From Paralvinella palmiformis (lineage: Eukaryota; Annelida; Polychaeta; Terebellida; Alvinellidae), in the NCBI GenBank assembly GCA_025642065.1, contig JAODUP010001164.1:33653-97652 (forward strand): 64,000 nt of DNA, in the 5' to 3' direction. Positions 35,646 through 47,740 of the stretch are shown here, in pieces. Both the position numbers and the translations under genes were made by a program. A model generated the notes under the pieces. The model did not search any database, was not told the DNA's origin, and saw nothing but the letters and a program-made list of their open reading frames with translations. Positions within the stretch are counted from its first letter, which is position 1. Each line of letters begins with the position of its first letter.

Positions 35646-36384
35646 GGAAGAGAATATTTCGCCGACGGTTTCTGCTCCTCAATTATTAACACCGGACTTC
35701 CTTGTCGGCTGATGGCCAAACACAGACGTGGCCTTTCTAAAGTGGAAGAGTTTCGATCTTGCGGCAACGTGTCGAAGCTCACTTGGTGCTGGCCCTTCGC
35801 ATAACCCGATCAACCGACTCAATATGGATTTTGCCGGTTAGCTAAGGTAGCATTATATTTACCTGAATTTAATACTGCGCCATTTTTGTCCGCGTCAGGC
35901 ATCTCATCCTTTGATCTCGTTAGGTTAATGGCTTGGTGACCGTCAATGGGCTAACGGTTCTCTTCATGAAATGCGTTAGTCGTATAATACGAGGAACGGG
36001 ATGGAGTGATTAATTCCATTTAAGAGTGGAAAGACAACAATTCAACCACCCACTCTTTCTTCGTTAGTGGAAGTCGTATATGTATAATGGAAGGAAAAAC
36101 TGTTTGCCTTTTTAGCGGTTTAAGAGGAGCGTCACGGTCAGTGTTTTGAATTGTGAAAGCAGTTTTCTTCGCGATATATAGCAGCGTCTAATTTGCACTA
36201 AAAACAGCTGATGCAATGTATTCCTGGATATAAAAGCCAAATTGATGAAGAAATATTTTGAATATTTTTCGTATACGTCGAACTACTAGACGAGGTATGG
36301 ACAATTAACATTCAATAGGCAGGCTTTAAATCGAGAATTTGTACTACAGTGTTTGAGCGAGCTGAATAGTTTGTAATCTTAGTC
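35646..36384. other. Upstream flank of the LRR gene
   Basis: No supported coding exon. The sequence just before the first ATG (ttgtaatcttag) could be a splice acceptor, so a 5' exon may exist further upstream. Confidence 0.4.
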
Positions 36385-37312
36385 ATGGCTCGGACAGACC
36401 TTTTGAAATATATGTTCACCTCAGCGTTGATGGGATGTGTAAGGCGCGGTGTCTGCATAAAAGGTAACGCACACGGTAATAGTGAAACTATGACCATTCT
36501 ACCAAGTGGCATCCCTCTTAATGTGTCTAGGATCAACTTATCCAATGATGACCTCGAAACGTGCTGCACCTTTCCTGATTTCACGTCCTTGATGGATCTT
36601 AATCTGAACGAAAACAAGCTGGTACAGTTTCCCAACCTCACTAAAGTAGCCAGAACGCTAACCATGCTGCACATTGCAAATAACCGGATCAGAAGCGTTC
36701 CGGAAGAGTACGCAATCCTTCCCTCGCTCTTAGAACTCGACCTCACCTGCAACGAGTTGCAACAGTTTCCGAACCTCACCGGGATGAGATCGCTGGGGAC
36801 TCTTATGCTGCAGAAAAATAACATCAGCTGGATCCCTGGCGAATTCCTTAAGTCCGCTGACCTCGCTTATATCTGTGCGCCTAGACAATAACAGACTAAG
36901 CACCATTCCCGACGTTAGTCTGAAACAACTGACGTGCCTTAACATAGCTTATAATCCTCCGATGACGGAGCTGCCAGTTTTGAGGAATCTGACTCAGCAT
37001 ATAAAGGCGCTAACTATAGGAGACATCAGCTTTTCGGCAGAGGCACTCAGCGTCATGACCAGCTTATCATCTCTGATGATTAATGCGACCAACCAGAGCG
37101 ATGTATCGGCGATAGTTGAAGGCTGTCCGTGGTTGGAATCGCTCCATATCCATAACACCAACGTGCAAGAACTTCCCGCTAATATGTTCTCTGTCATGAA
37201 GAAATTAACCAATTTGGACGTCAGACAAAACCGTTTGATAACAGTTCCTGATGTATCCAGCGTCGAGAAATCACTTACAATACGGTTTGTACTTTGTACA
37301 TATGTATTGTTT

Positions 37313-37375
<63 letters not shown>

Positions 37376-37530
37376 GAGAGAGGAGAGAGAGGAGTGAAAC
37401 ACAGTTAATTATGGCAGTACACAAATATGCATGCATATAAAATGGTGCTTGTTAAATGTGTAGAGGTGGCATTACGTAAGAATTAGACGTTCTTTCTCTC
37501 TCTCTTCTCTCTCTCTCTCTCTTCTCTCTT

Positions 37531-37566
<36 letters not shown>

Positions 37567-38099
37567 CGTATCCATACGTCAGAATTTCCGGCAATCCTAT
37601 CATATGCGATTCCCGCCTGGATACACTACATGTGGCTGTGATGGAAGGAAAGATCAAACACGATAACGTCAAATGTGCCTCACCACCGGAAGTTGCAGGC
37701 TTGCCATTAACTTCTCTGAAAGGTGATGAGATCCTGATTTGTATGTACTATTCCATTTATTTTTCATCTACCTTTATCCCTTTGTGTGTTGATCCTCTTC
37801 TTTTACCTTTGTCGCGGCCGTTAGTACCAATTAATGGTTTGCTTTTCTAAACAGTATCCCCTAGGACGGAAACTCGCTCGGCCAGTTATGCCATTAAGTC
37901 GATAAACTGTGTTGCATTCTACGCCACCACGATCATGAAGTCGATTCCGGAGCACGACTGCCCCCTGTTCTGCATTCAGAATGAAGCCTGTTCGGCCTTC
38001 TATTACCACGACGTCACGGCTTCGTGCGGCTTCATCGAAATTAGCCGACCATCTATAACTGAGGCGCCTATTTCCCATAAGTTATTTCATTGGACGTAA
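36385..38099 (+). CDS. LRR ectodomain protein with PAN/apple-like C-terminus, one frameshift
   Basis: Exons 36385-37284, 37583-37740 and 37855-38099; both introns are GT-AG and phases match (CG|A, T|TA). LRRs run from about residue 50: SLMDLNLNENKLVQFPNLT, LTMLHIANNRIRSVP, SLLELDLTCNELQQFPNLT, LGTLMLQKNNISWIP, then RLDNNRLSTIP and LTNLDVRQNRLITVP. Exon 2 is an LRRCT cap (NPIICDSRLDTL, VKCASPPEVAG). Exon 3 encodes a PAN/apple-like module (CVAFYA, CPLFCIQNEACSAFYYHD, CGF) and ends HKLFHWT-stop. Near 36874 a single extra base throws exon 1 out of frame. Without it the coding length is exactly 434 codons including the stop. No clear signal peptide, so an upstream exon is possible. Likely an extracellular recognition protein; function unknown. 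Either a sequence error or a recently dead gene. Confidence 0.8.
37316..37371. repeat. (TA)n microsatellite in LRR intron 1
   Basis: About 27 TA units, 30 bases after the exon 1 donor. Confidence 0.95.
37495..37564. repeat. (CT)n(TA)n microsatellite before LRR exon 2
   Basis: Pyrimidine and TA tract ending 18 bases before the exon 2 acceptor; the CT part could serve as an extended polypyrimidine tract. Confidence 0.9.
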
Positions 38100-38547
38100 C
38101 GACAGAGATCCCGATATGCTTGAGACGAGGAATGGCATGAATGAACAATATTTGAACTGAGAATAAACCGACACTGCAACGAACATCGACATGTATAACA
38201 TTTTGTATGAATAATTTTGCATACTAGAAGTTACGCCAAAATCCTAAGCATTGATCATTCATGCTCAGCGATGTCGTTAGGACCAATTTAAGCTAAAAGC
38301 GTTTCGTGAACATGTTTTAGAAACGAAACAGATTTCGAGTTCTTAAGAAGTGGTCGTGCAGTTTTGGTGAACTGCCGCCACCACATAACCTGACTAATGC
38401 TATCCTTCCCCAGAATAATCTCCAAATTATATATTTTTCTACTCGCAGAAGTCATGCCGGGTAATCAGTTTGTCGTCGAATATATCTGTTATTCGTAGAA
38501 TAGGTTAGGCCAGATGTACACTGAATGAATTTAAAGCAGAAGGTATT

Positions 38548-38596
<49 letters not shown>

Positions 38597-40609
38597 ATGT
38601 ATTTGACTGTATATGTTATTTCTTTATAATGGTGGCGGGAAGTCACGTTTTGTGAATACCGTATATAGGTGTGTATAAGGTGATCCCGTATATAAAACGA
38701 GATGAAATATTTCAGTCAATATAATGTGAAACGGCCTAACACAAATAAAAGAAGAGATGAACTCGAAAGCTTTCAGCGAGACTAGTTTATTAGCTTGAGC
38801 GGATAAATAACACTGTTCTGGTTGATGTCTATTGTAAAAAAAATAATATTATCTTTAGCAGAAACAAAAATGGCTGCCGATCATACTATAAAAACCGTAG
38901 TGATCGCCACCTAATGAACCTGACAGCTTGTCAATCAATTCACACCTTCATGGTCAGTTTGTGGTGGTAATAGGGGGGAGGGGATTTATATGGCAATGTA
39001 TTTAGTGGTGTTATAATGTCGCTTTTACAACGCACCAGATATTGGTTCATTAAAACTTATATTTGTTTATCACAAAATTGTTAGGTTCTATGTTTAAGAA
39101 ATGGAATCGATAGTGTACATCAAACACTTGTTATTAGGATTGTAATTCCTAAAAGTTGTTTCATTAAATTTGCTTTAATATTCTGCCATCAATTTGTTTG
39201 CTAAATTAATTCATTTTTAATGGGAATTTTAGCATTTCACCAAGTTGTATCTTTTATAAGGCGTTATGATTATGTAGCGAATGACATATTAGGCGAGTAT
39301 GCGCATTATCACTGGATTTCACGAGACTCATTTTACGAATAATGACATTTGGAACATTAGTAAGACTGGACGTTGATTCATGCATAATTGGCTTTATGTA
39401 CGATTATATTCGACGAGAAACGGAGTTCTGTGTCTACGCTCTGATTTGATCTGTTAGTTGTCCCCGCCATCTTGCATCAAAACAATGTTACTACATGATT
39501 CTGCTGGAGTGGTCACCAGTAAAGAAATCCTTTTGTTTAGTTTTGCTTCATCTACTAAGTTGTTTCCGGATTTCATGTATCTATGAGGTGGACTCAGAGT
39601 TCTGTTTGCCAGTTGTTTACTATGGAAGCCGGAAACAGACACATACTTTTAGGTTTAATTGTGCCCTTCGTGAGCACCTTGGATACTGAATACACACATC
39701 GGGTACAGACAAAGCACCCACTACCAATGCAGACGACGGCATCTGGACATTCCAGAAACCACGTGAGGAGATAACGGGATCTCTCTGGTTTGCACATGTA
39801 GTACAATCCATTGAGCCATATACTGCTACTAGGAACGAACAGAGAACACCAACACCGGAGGAGAAGTAGTTAATACATTATGATAAAATTGCCGGACTGA
39901 GGCACAGATGACGCGCAATAATATTACATAGGGACACATGTTTAATGGTATTGAGGATATGAAAGCCCGTTCATTGCGGGACTACATTATCTTCATTGAT
40001 CCCGATGTTCCTAATTGCCATGAGGTCAAGGATGGTGAGTGTTCAGCTTTAATCCCAGATTTCTTACAGCAACTTTCTGAGATCAAAGATTCTATCTACA
40101 TAAATTAGCTCACCCACTTGAAAGCTTTGCTATGTTAAAACGCGTTCCACAATTGTACGTATTACAGCCAATTTGACGATGTCGCACATCGGAAACAATG
40201 CGACTCAACAGCAGAAATCTTCCTCAAGATCTCAGCGTCTCAACAGATGATCCCGAAGAACAATGGTGTGCTATGTCAAGGCAAGAATAACTACAAACAC
40301 AATATTTTAGAGAGTCTTACCGGATCCACATCTGAATAATATAATCCACCCACACCCAGTGTAGCTAATATTTATGTTTGAAGGCAAAGTATACGCTAAT
40401 ATAAATATGTTATTATGCATTTATGTTGTATGTCCACATCCATGCAGTAAATAATATTTCCGCAATGCACAGCCAACCAACCACATTTGTATATTTGTAT
40501 TATTATTACTCGGGCTATGTATTGCTATTTTTGTTGTTGTGAATAACCTGCTTGAAATCAGTAAAGTTTATTTGTTGTCCGACTCATGCATCAGTAAATG
40601 CATTTATTC
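38100..40609. other. Intergenic, no supported gene
   Basis: Holds a TA/GT microsatellite (38551-38600). A short open stretch at about 39700-39867 (DDGIWTFQKPREEITGSLWF and on to a stop) looks coding-like in composition, but I cannot match it to a family. Confidence 0.35.
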
Positions 40610-41693
40610 CTATATCTGTTTTGCATGTTTATGCAGAGTGATCTATATATATTTGGGGGAATAGACTGAGCCAAGCGAAATGCGTTGTATCGGTTACCAA
40701 CTGCGGTCTCTGGGTAGAAACAGCTATGGCACCAACTGTTAATAGGGGGTGGCATCTTTTCACTAACGGTAAATACTAGAAATCTTTCAACAAATTATTC
40801 CATGTTACATGGAGCCTGTGACTAGTGTTGCAGCTAAATGATTGCATATTTCCAAAGGCCTTAACACAATATTTATCAGGATATAACCCAATTATTGAGC
40901 GGATCAATCTGTCCAGATGAATGACACAGCTAAGCCTTGGTTACTCACGTTGGCTCATAGGGGATTTCTTTAGCATAGGTTTCAATGGATTAAGTAAAAT
41001 GATTTTAAAATAAAACTTTTAGCTGAATGTAAAGTCAGATGGCAAAGGTTCTACAAAAATAAGTTTGAACTAGACAGGCCGGACATGACAGCCATGCAAA
41101 TCGCGCTGAACGTTACTAAGTTTAGTGGCATTTATATCTGTCGGCTGAAGTCATTCCTATTAAATGCAAAATTATGATCTGGAGATCACATACCATTAAT
41201 GGATTACAAATAAAATCCAAATATAGCTGGTAAATAGCCTAAATACAGCTTTTCGGCCACTACATGCGTAAATGGCCATGCAGCACAGTGATTCTTACAC
41301 TTCTAACCTGAGATCGTAGTGTGAAATTCAGCCGCATGGTGGCATCAGGGGTAATTGAATAGGCGTATTACGCATATATTAGCAGAATGATTATTGGTTT
41401 TTAATGATTATTTGCCGAGCTGCTGTAAAAGTGATAATGGTGATGGAGAAGATGATTATTATATCTCCCCACAAAAACTGAACTCCGAAGTCACCAACTG
41501 TGAAAACTGATTAAATATGTAAAATTGTGTCCTCGATATACGGCTATTTGCCTAAATATCCAGAGTCTGTCTACTAAACATGCTCAATTGAAAGCCATGC
41601 CTTAGAAATTTACACCACAAAAGTATTATAATAATTTTACTGTGTTGGTAAATCTGATTATTTTCCAATATTCACTTCTATGAGGCTACCAAT

Positions 41694-41904
41694 CAGACAT
41701 GGGGTCAATTCAATTCCGGAATTGGAATTGATTATTTAAAAAAATTGAATTGGAATTGAATTGGAATTGATAATTTTTTAATTAGAATTGGAATTGAGAA
41801 ATTTGGAATTGAATTGGAATTGAAAAATTTGATGTAGAATTGGAATTGACCAAATGGAATTGAGTGGAATTGGAATTGACAAAATGGAATTGACTCCATG
41901 TCTG
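41694..41904. mobile_element. hAT-type MITE, copy 3 (211 bp), perfect 8-bp TSD
   Basis: Terminal inverted repeats CAGACATGGGGTCAATTC and GAATTGACTCCATGTCTG, flanked on both sides by ctaccaat (41686-41693 and 41905-41912). The interior is almost entirely ggaattgaatt-type repeats; the unique core of copies 1 and 2 is absent. Confidence 0.92.
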
Positions 41905-42879
41905 CTACCAATACTGGGAAAGAACGCCTAAGCTATTAACCTGTAAACCACTTGATGAAAACGAGGTTAACAATATCACAAACCATTTGATGCGCACAGA
42001 CTAGCCAATTTATGAGTTATGAATAGAGACGAAGGAAATGTTATGTTTATAACCCTAATAAAAATTCCTATTTAATAAACATTCAAATTTGCCCGTAAGT
42101 AAGTAATACACATATCTAAACATAAAGCTCTTCGATAACATTGGATTCGATCATGGATTTGCAAATGCTCAGAGACAAAAAGCAGAGTGAGTGTCTCGGT
42201 AAACTAAAGCCAAACTGGGCATATCCAAATTATATTAAAACAAAACAAAAAAGGTCTTGGAAACACGAAGAGCTTTGCTAACACAAGAATAACATAAAAA
42301 GACCCGGAACCTACTGAAAAACTAATTACAAAATTGAATTATCAGACTGAATTAGGAACAATAACGACATTACTAAAAATTCAATTAAGATTTCAAACAA
42401 ACTTGCGAAATTGTCATTATTTATGAATAAAAACTTCAAAATGCTGACTAATCGCTTGATTACCACCTGAGACATACTACGAGTTTTCGAGGGTCTATAT
42501 AATCCCACTCACAGATCGTGAAGAAGTATTTGTCGCATGGGAAGATGATCAATGCTAACACACACACCGAAGCACACCGAGATAAACCAATAGAAATAAA
42601 TACAATAGATAATTTACTTTACAATAATTTACACCGGCTTATGCCAGCCGTAATCCTTTCGTCGGATGTCCAAGCCATTGTTGTCAGCATCTCTGCTAAC
42701 AACTCTCGAATGTTAAATGTTCCGTTCAATGTTCGATTACAAATCGGCAGTTAGATTAAGATCGATATATAACATTCAAATGAAGATATAATAGAGCGGT
42801 ATTTTATCATATCAACTCAATAGGCTTATGTTGTCATAAGCTGCTGAAATAAGAACCGAACAATCGACCATCTAGCCAC

Positions 42880-42884
<5 letters not shown>

Positions 42885-42917
<33 letters not shown>
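42885..42917. repeat. (TA)n microsatellite
   Basis: About 16 TA units. Confidence 0.9.
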
Positions 42918-42920
<3 letters not shown>

Positions 42921-44170
42921 ACTGTTAATCTATATAATCGAGCAATATGTATATTACATAAAATATTCAGGTAATGTGTATTAAATGTCAGTTACCAATA
43001 CACGTATTGTCTGAATATTTCAGGTTATATACGTATTACCCGATCATACAGATTAAGTGTAACACACACATGGATAAACTAGATAATGTTTCTAGTATTT
43101 AAATTATTAGTCATATCAACAAACATACAAGTTTTAATCATGTCAATTAACACCTATTTTGCGACAACATCTTGGACCATAAAGACACCAATGTAATATA
43201 ATATTTTACGTTAATCCGGCGAAAGCTTTTCTTTCTAATCTATCCTGATGTCTCCCATAAATACGTGAGAAATGAATTAAATTTATATTTTAGTATGAGT
43301 TGGAATAGCCGTGTGTATTTCATATGTTTTTTTTTCATCTGAAAGATCAATATAATCTGTCCTATTTATTTGGCCACAGTTCAATATTTTATATTTTAAG
43401 CCTGAAAATACCTTTTACATTTCCCCATAAATATGAAGTGAAGTGACCGTGAACAAAACGATTATTCCAGTGAATAGTAAATCCTAATCAGGATTTCAGC
43501 CTCAAAGGGGAGTGATTATTGTCTCACAATGCCTTAGCTCTTGGTTATTTTTGCAGTTACAGCTGACTAATCTGCTTTAAAATTTTCAAAAACAGATAAT
43601 AGCATTGACCTGAAAGAAAACTATACCTAGCAGTCAGTGATGTTTGAATGGGCCGCCATGACCAAACAGCATTGACTTCCGGTAGTGGCAAACAGCAACG
43701 TTGAAGGGGTTGTGCTTCGAGTTTTGAACCTACCAATACGGATATTTATTGTAATGTGTGCATTATGATTTTGTGTGTACAGGCAATCTGTATTATTGCT
43801 GTCCTATTTTTTTTGCCATGAAATATTTAAATGTCGTTTTATGTCCGTACATCAAGTTTAATTCGGAGAGATGGAAGGGGGGGGGGGTTGTCGAATAGGC
43901 TAAATATAATAATAGTTAAGCTTAATTTCCCGCCAAAAAGCTTTAGCAGTTATTTAAAATAAGTTCCTTATACTTACCTATGAAAAGATATTCATTTTGT
44001 ATTACTTCCACGGCTATAGATGACTCAAAATCTCTAAAAACACCAGTATTACAGATGTGCGCATTTTCCATTACCTCTAATGGCTTAAAATATTCAAGGG
44101 TTATTTTTGACAAATGAAATAGAATTGTCCCTAGTATAATTTGGTCTTGGTGCACGTATGCTACTCATGA

Positions 44171-44254
44171 CACTGATAACACCTATAAAACTGATAACAA
44201 CTAAACACTGATAACACCTATACAACTGATAACAACTAAACACTGATAACACCT
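44171..44254. repeat. 35-bp minisatellite, about 2.4 units
   Basis: Unit starts cactgataacacctata and ends gataacaactaaa; each unit is itself two related half-repeats. Confidence 0.85.
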
Positions 44255-44811
44255 GGAACGATTACACAGTTATATTAATTCCTATTCCAGTATATATACA
44301 AATATATAAAATAATGATCCACATTGGCTAGCTGACATAGATTGGTTCTTAGTCTGTACTAGTCTGTCTAGTTATAAGTTCTTCTCTCTCTCTCTCCTAG
44401 TACTTGAGTTCTCTGTTGTGTTTTACACCTGACTGACAGCGAGTTTAAGGAGGAAGGTTTTCATGCAAGACGTCACCCAACTGGCTAATTATTAAACGCA
44501 GAGGTTATTCTATTGGTCACTTGCAGTGACCCGCATTATCTGATGTTTATAACAAATTTGAAAGGAATGTATAGACACTAAGACTTCTCTTTCAACATTA
44601 GAACAATATCTCAGTCCAGCTGACTAGACGTTAATTACATACAATAATAGAAGTGTATCTTATTATTACAGGTTATAATAACACTGCATATCAGAATAGA
44701 CAGCTCTCAGCAACCAGCTATTGTTAGCCACCCGTATAACGTATTAAGCTACTTTTGCATCACTAGATACAACTAGACTAATACAATATATAGACATTCT
44801 TGTAGTATGGT

Positions 44812-45194
44812 AAGAAAGGCACCTATAGACCTGCGTGAACTGGTGTCTATTAGAAAGTCATCCCGAAAACTCAGGTCATCCGATGAGGCGCTGTTACTAT
44901 GTCTGTCGGCTGAAGTCACACGGCGATTGTGCATTTAGCGTTGCAACCCATTGCTTTGTGGAAAAGATTGCCGATAGAAATTAGAAATGCGTCGTCTCTC
45001 GAAAAGTTTTAATCTGTTCTGAAATTTTACCTATTCAAGGTTGCTTTCAATGAAAACAATTTTGTTGTTGTTCATATCTCTAATTGGGTTTTTACAGACA
45101 TCTTTCTTTGTATCATTGTACAGTGGCTGTGAATGGCTCATAGCGGACAAGCTGCTTTTAGACATATACATTATTATTATTATTATTATTATTA

Positions 45195-45253
<59 letters not shown>

Positions 45254-45255
45254 TT
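44812..45255 (+). pseudogene. LINE B 3' remnant, sense copy
   Basis: Contains the terminal domain (PIDLRELVSIRKSSRKLRSS, then frame-broken text equivalent to the SVAAPTLWNKLP region of the 28-kb copy). The 3' UTR reads gtacagtggctgtgaatggctc and ends in about 27 ATT units (45171-45253). The nucleotide match to the reverse complement of 28090-28290 is clear (e.g. aaatgcgtcgtctct). Confidence 0.8.
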
Positions 45256-45395
45256 TGTCTCTAACTCCCAAGAAAAGCTGTGACCATAATAGGAAAACTC
45301 AAAGATCTTAGAATCCTTGAAACAATCCTTATAGCGATTAATGAATATCATCATAGGTGAATCAGTGTAAACACGAAATGCTCCAGCAAATATGT

Positions 45396-45595
45396 AGGGC
45401 TCCTCCATGGTCTAGTGGTAATGTGTTGGACCGCAGATCACTAATACCCGTGTTCGAATCTTGGCGTGGTCATATCTGAAGGTTATTTCATCTTTGACTT
45501 CGCTTTGGAGGTCGCACGGCCCATTTAGCCTACCGTGTGCACAAAGTGGCCGTAAAACATCAATCATCATAATCATCATCATCATCAATCATCCA
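45396..45595 (+). repeat. tRNA-derived SINE, subfamily 1, long ATC tail
   Basis: gctcctccatggtctagtgg head, gtgttcgaatcttgg B box, body with a small deletion before ctttggagg, and a tail of several atc/atcatc units. Confidence 0.92.
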
Positions 45596-46054
45596 GCAAA
45601 TATGTAACTTGTAAATATAAAGGATTTAGGGTGTAGATTATGTGTATAATCCAGCCCTATTTTTGGTATGCTTTGCTTTAAATGTACTGAAATTAAAGTT
45701 TGAAAGTGTATGACTGTATAACTGAAGTACTATTTATTATGAATAAAGGATATCCTCTTTTTAATCGTTGATTTCTCTTTATATTGTGTATATACTACGA
45801 TTATTTTGAATGCGTTATGTAACTGGTGCACATATCTAAATATACTGCAACAAATCAGCTATCTACAACGCCTAAATACAAATACAGGAAAGTACACATC
45901 GTAAACCGGAGAAATGCCATTTGTTATAAATAGCGTTTCCTTGCACGCTCGATCTAGCCTTGGCTTCTAGATCCGGAGACATATGAGGGCGATTGCTAAT
46001 CTGGTTTAGTTTGCATGGAAGGCGTAGTTGTTTTTGATTCCTAACGTTATTTGC
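45596..46054. other. Intergenic, nothing recognised
   Basis: AT-rich spacer. Confidence 0.35.
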
Positions 46055-47036
46055 ATACCCGTAATCTTCCGTGTACAACGCGTACCTTTTATACACGGTT
46101 TTCCGTCATTTTTGGGGGGTGCGCGTTATACACCATAACTAAATGTGTCCATTTTTTTAAATAGATCTTTTGACATACATATATTTTATTGTTAAGGGCA
46201 TGTTTTTTTTTTGAATACTTGTTTTACAAAGACGCCGATCAAAGCTAAAATCCGCCGCCGTGAAATAAAATCGACTTTTATTCTTTTTGTTATTATTTTC
46301 GCGCCGACCCGCCTGAACACCGTGCGGAAGTAGATTAGGCTACCGTGCGGCCTAATCCAAGATGGTGACAGGTCAGTTCCGCTTCGAAATTATTTTTAGT
46401 TATTTCTACAATAAATCAGTCTTCAAGCCTAGAAATCTTGTAAATTTAAAGAGATTAACATCTCCCCCATCGAGAAACACAAATAGTTCGAACTTTGCAG
46501 AGATCTACTCCAAATCGCTATCGAAAATATTGCCGTGATAAGACTAGCGCCGATAAGGGAATATTTCCGTGGCTATTTATAATACTGTAAACTTAATTGA
46601 ACTCTGTTAAGGATTATTATAATAAATCAGTTAATTTCAGTCTATTTATTATCTGTTATCACCTTTAATTACCAAATGATCAAAATGATCATTATACAAA
46701 GTGGGAACATAAATAAACTACCGTAAATACACGCGAAACATCTGCAATTAAACGCGCGTCATATTTCACTGTTTAGCGAAACAATAGAAATAACTGCTCG
46801 CAATTGAGACGAATTTGGTTATTAATTATGACATCAAAACAATTACAAATGGAAATCAAAGGTTGCGACAAATAGCTTTTGACCTTTTCATGGACCTTAC
46901 GACCAAAATCCGCATCAGTGTATATAATTCTCCTGGGCGTTATACACTAAAGTTTATTTTTTTCGGCTATTTTTTTGGTCAACAAGGGGTGCGCGTTATA
47001 GATAAGTGCTCACTATACACGGACGATTACGTTATA
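46055..47036. repeat. Segment bounded by direct ggggtgcgcgttata repeats
   Basis: The motif ggggtgcgcgttata occurs at about 46117 and 46985 in the same orientation. Each copy lies near a tatacacgg-type motif (46090 and 47015) and T-rich flanks. Similar motifs occur in Tc1/mariner-derived MITEs of other animals. Whether this is one element or two truncated ones is unclear. Confidence 0.4.
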
Positions 47037-47275
47037 CCAAATGTAACATTCAACTTTAAGGAGACCATACAACAATATCTAAACAAAATGTAACAATCAG
47101 CTTGAGGGAGACCATATAATAATATATAAACTGAACATAACATTCAGCTTTAGGGGGATCATATGACAACATATTAACCAGTTAAAACAATCAGCTTTCA
47201 GTAGACCACATAAGATTATACAAACAAAATATAACAATCAGCTTTAAGGGAAGCAGGTAATCACATATTAATAAA
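47037..47275. repeat. Degenerate minisatellite, about five units of roughly 50 bp
   Basis: Five units with the pattern aaatgtaacaatcagctttaagggagaccatataa and atatataaac-like spacer, each differing at many positions; an old tandem array. Confidence 0.75.
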
Positions 47276-47740
47276 TCTGTTTAGCGCAATCTATATTTTT
47301 GTTGTTAATCCGATTTAAAATCCAAATTGCGTTTGTCATATTCCCTGTTTGGCACTTCCTCTCGTTATGCAAACAAAATCATCAAAAAGGGTCATGGAGA
47401 TGTACTATTTACTGCAAGATTATTGTTCATGCCGAATAACCCATTGATCAGTGTTTCATGTTTTTTTCTTCTCCAATATAATGATTGAAAGGATGCTGAC
47501 CATATATCCCATTGTCAATATAACAAAGAAGCGTTTTTGCTGAAGCAGGACATGACCTTTACTTGATTTTTAAACAGAGAAACTTCTTATGTGTATTTTT
47601 ATTGACATTAATAAAGAATCTAACTGCAGCATTTAAATAAAATTAGTAAGTATTGTAAGAGACCATTTTGATATACATTTGTATAATAAATGAACTTTTT
47701 GTGTTATTTGTTTATATTTCTTTGAATAAATCCATTTCAG

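Larger units (their letters stand above)
40610..44110. repeat. Dispersed element, copy 2: inverted and interrupted
   Basis: Reverse-complement match to 29950-31130 in two blocks: 40610-41370 and 43600-44110. Between them about 2.2 kb (41375-43600) has no counterpart in copy 1 and contains a hAT MITE, a TA microsatellite and no recognisable coding region. Either copy 1 is an internal-deletion derivative or copy 2 received insertions. Confidence 0.72.

Noticed and set aside
36312..36824. 170-codon antisense frame over the LRR exon
   Set aside because: Antisense shadow of leucine-rich-repeat coding sequence.
45031..45408. 125-codon antisense Ile-rich frame
   Set aside because: Built on the ATT tail of a LINE B copy.
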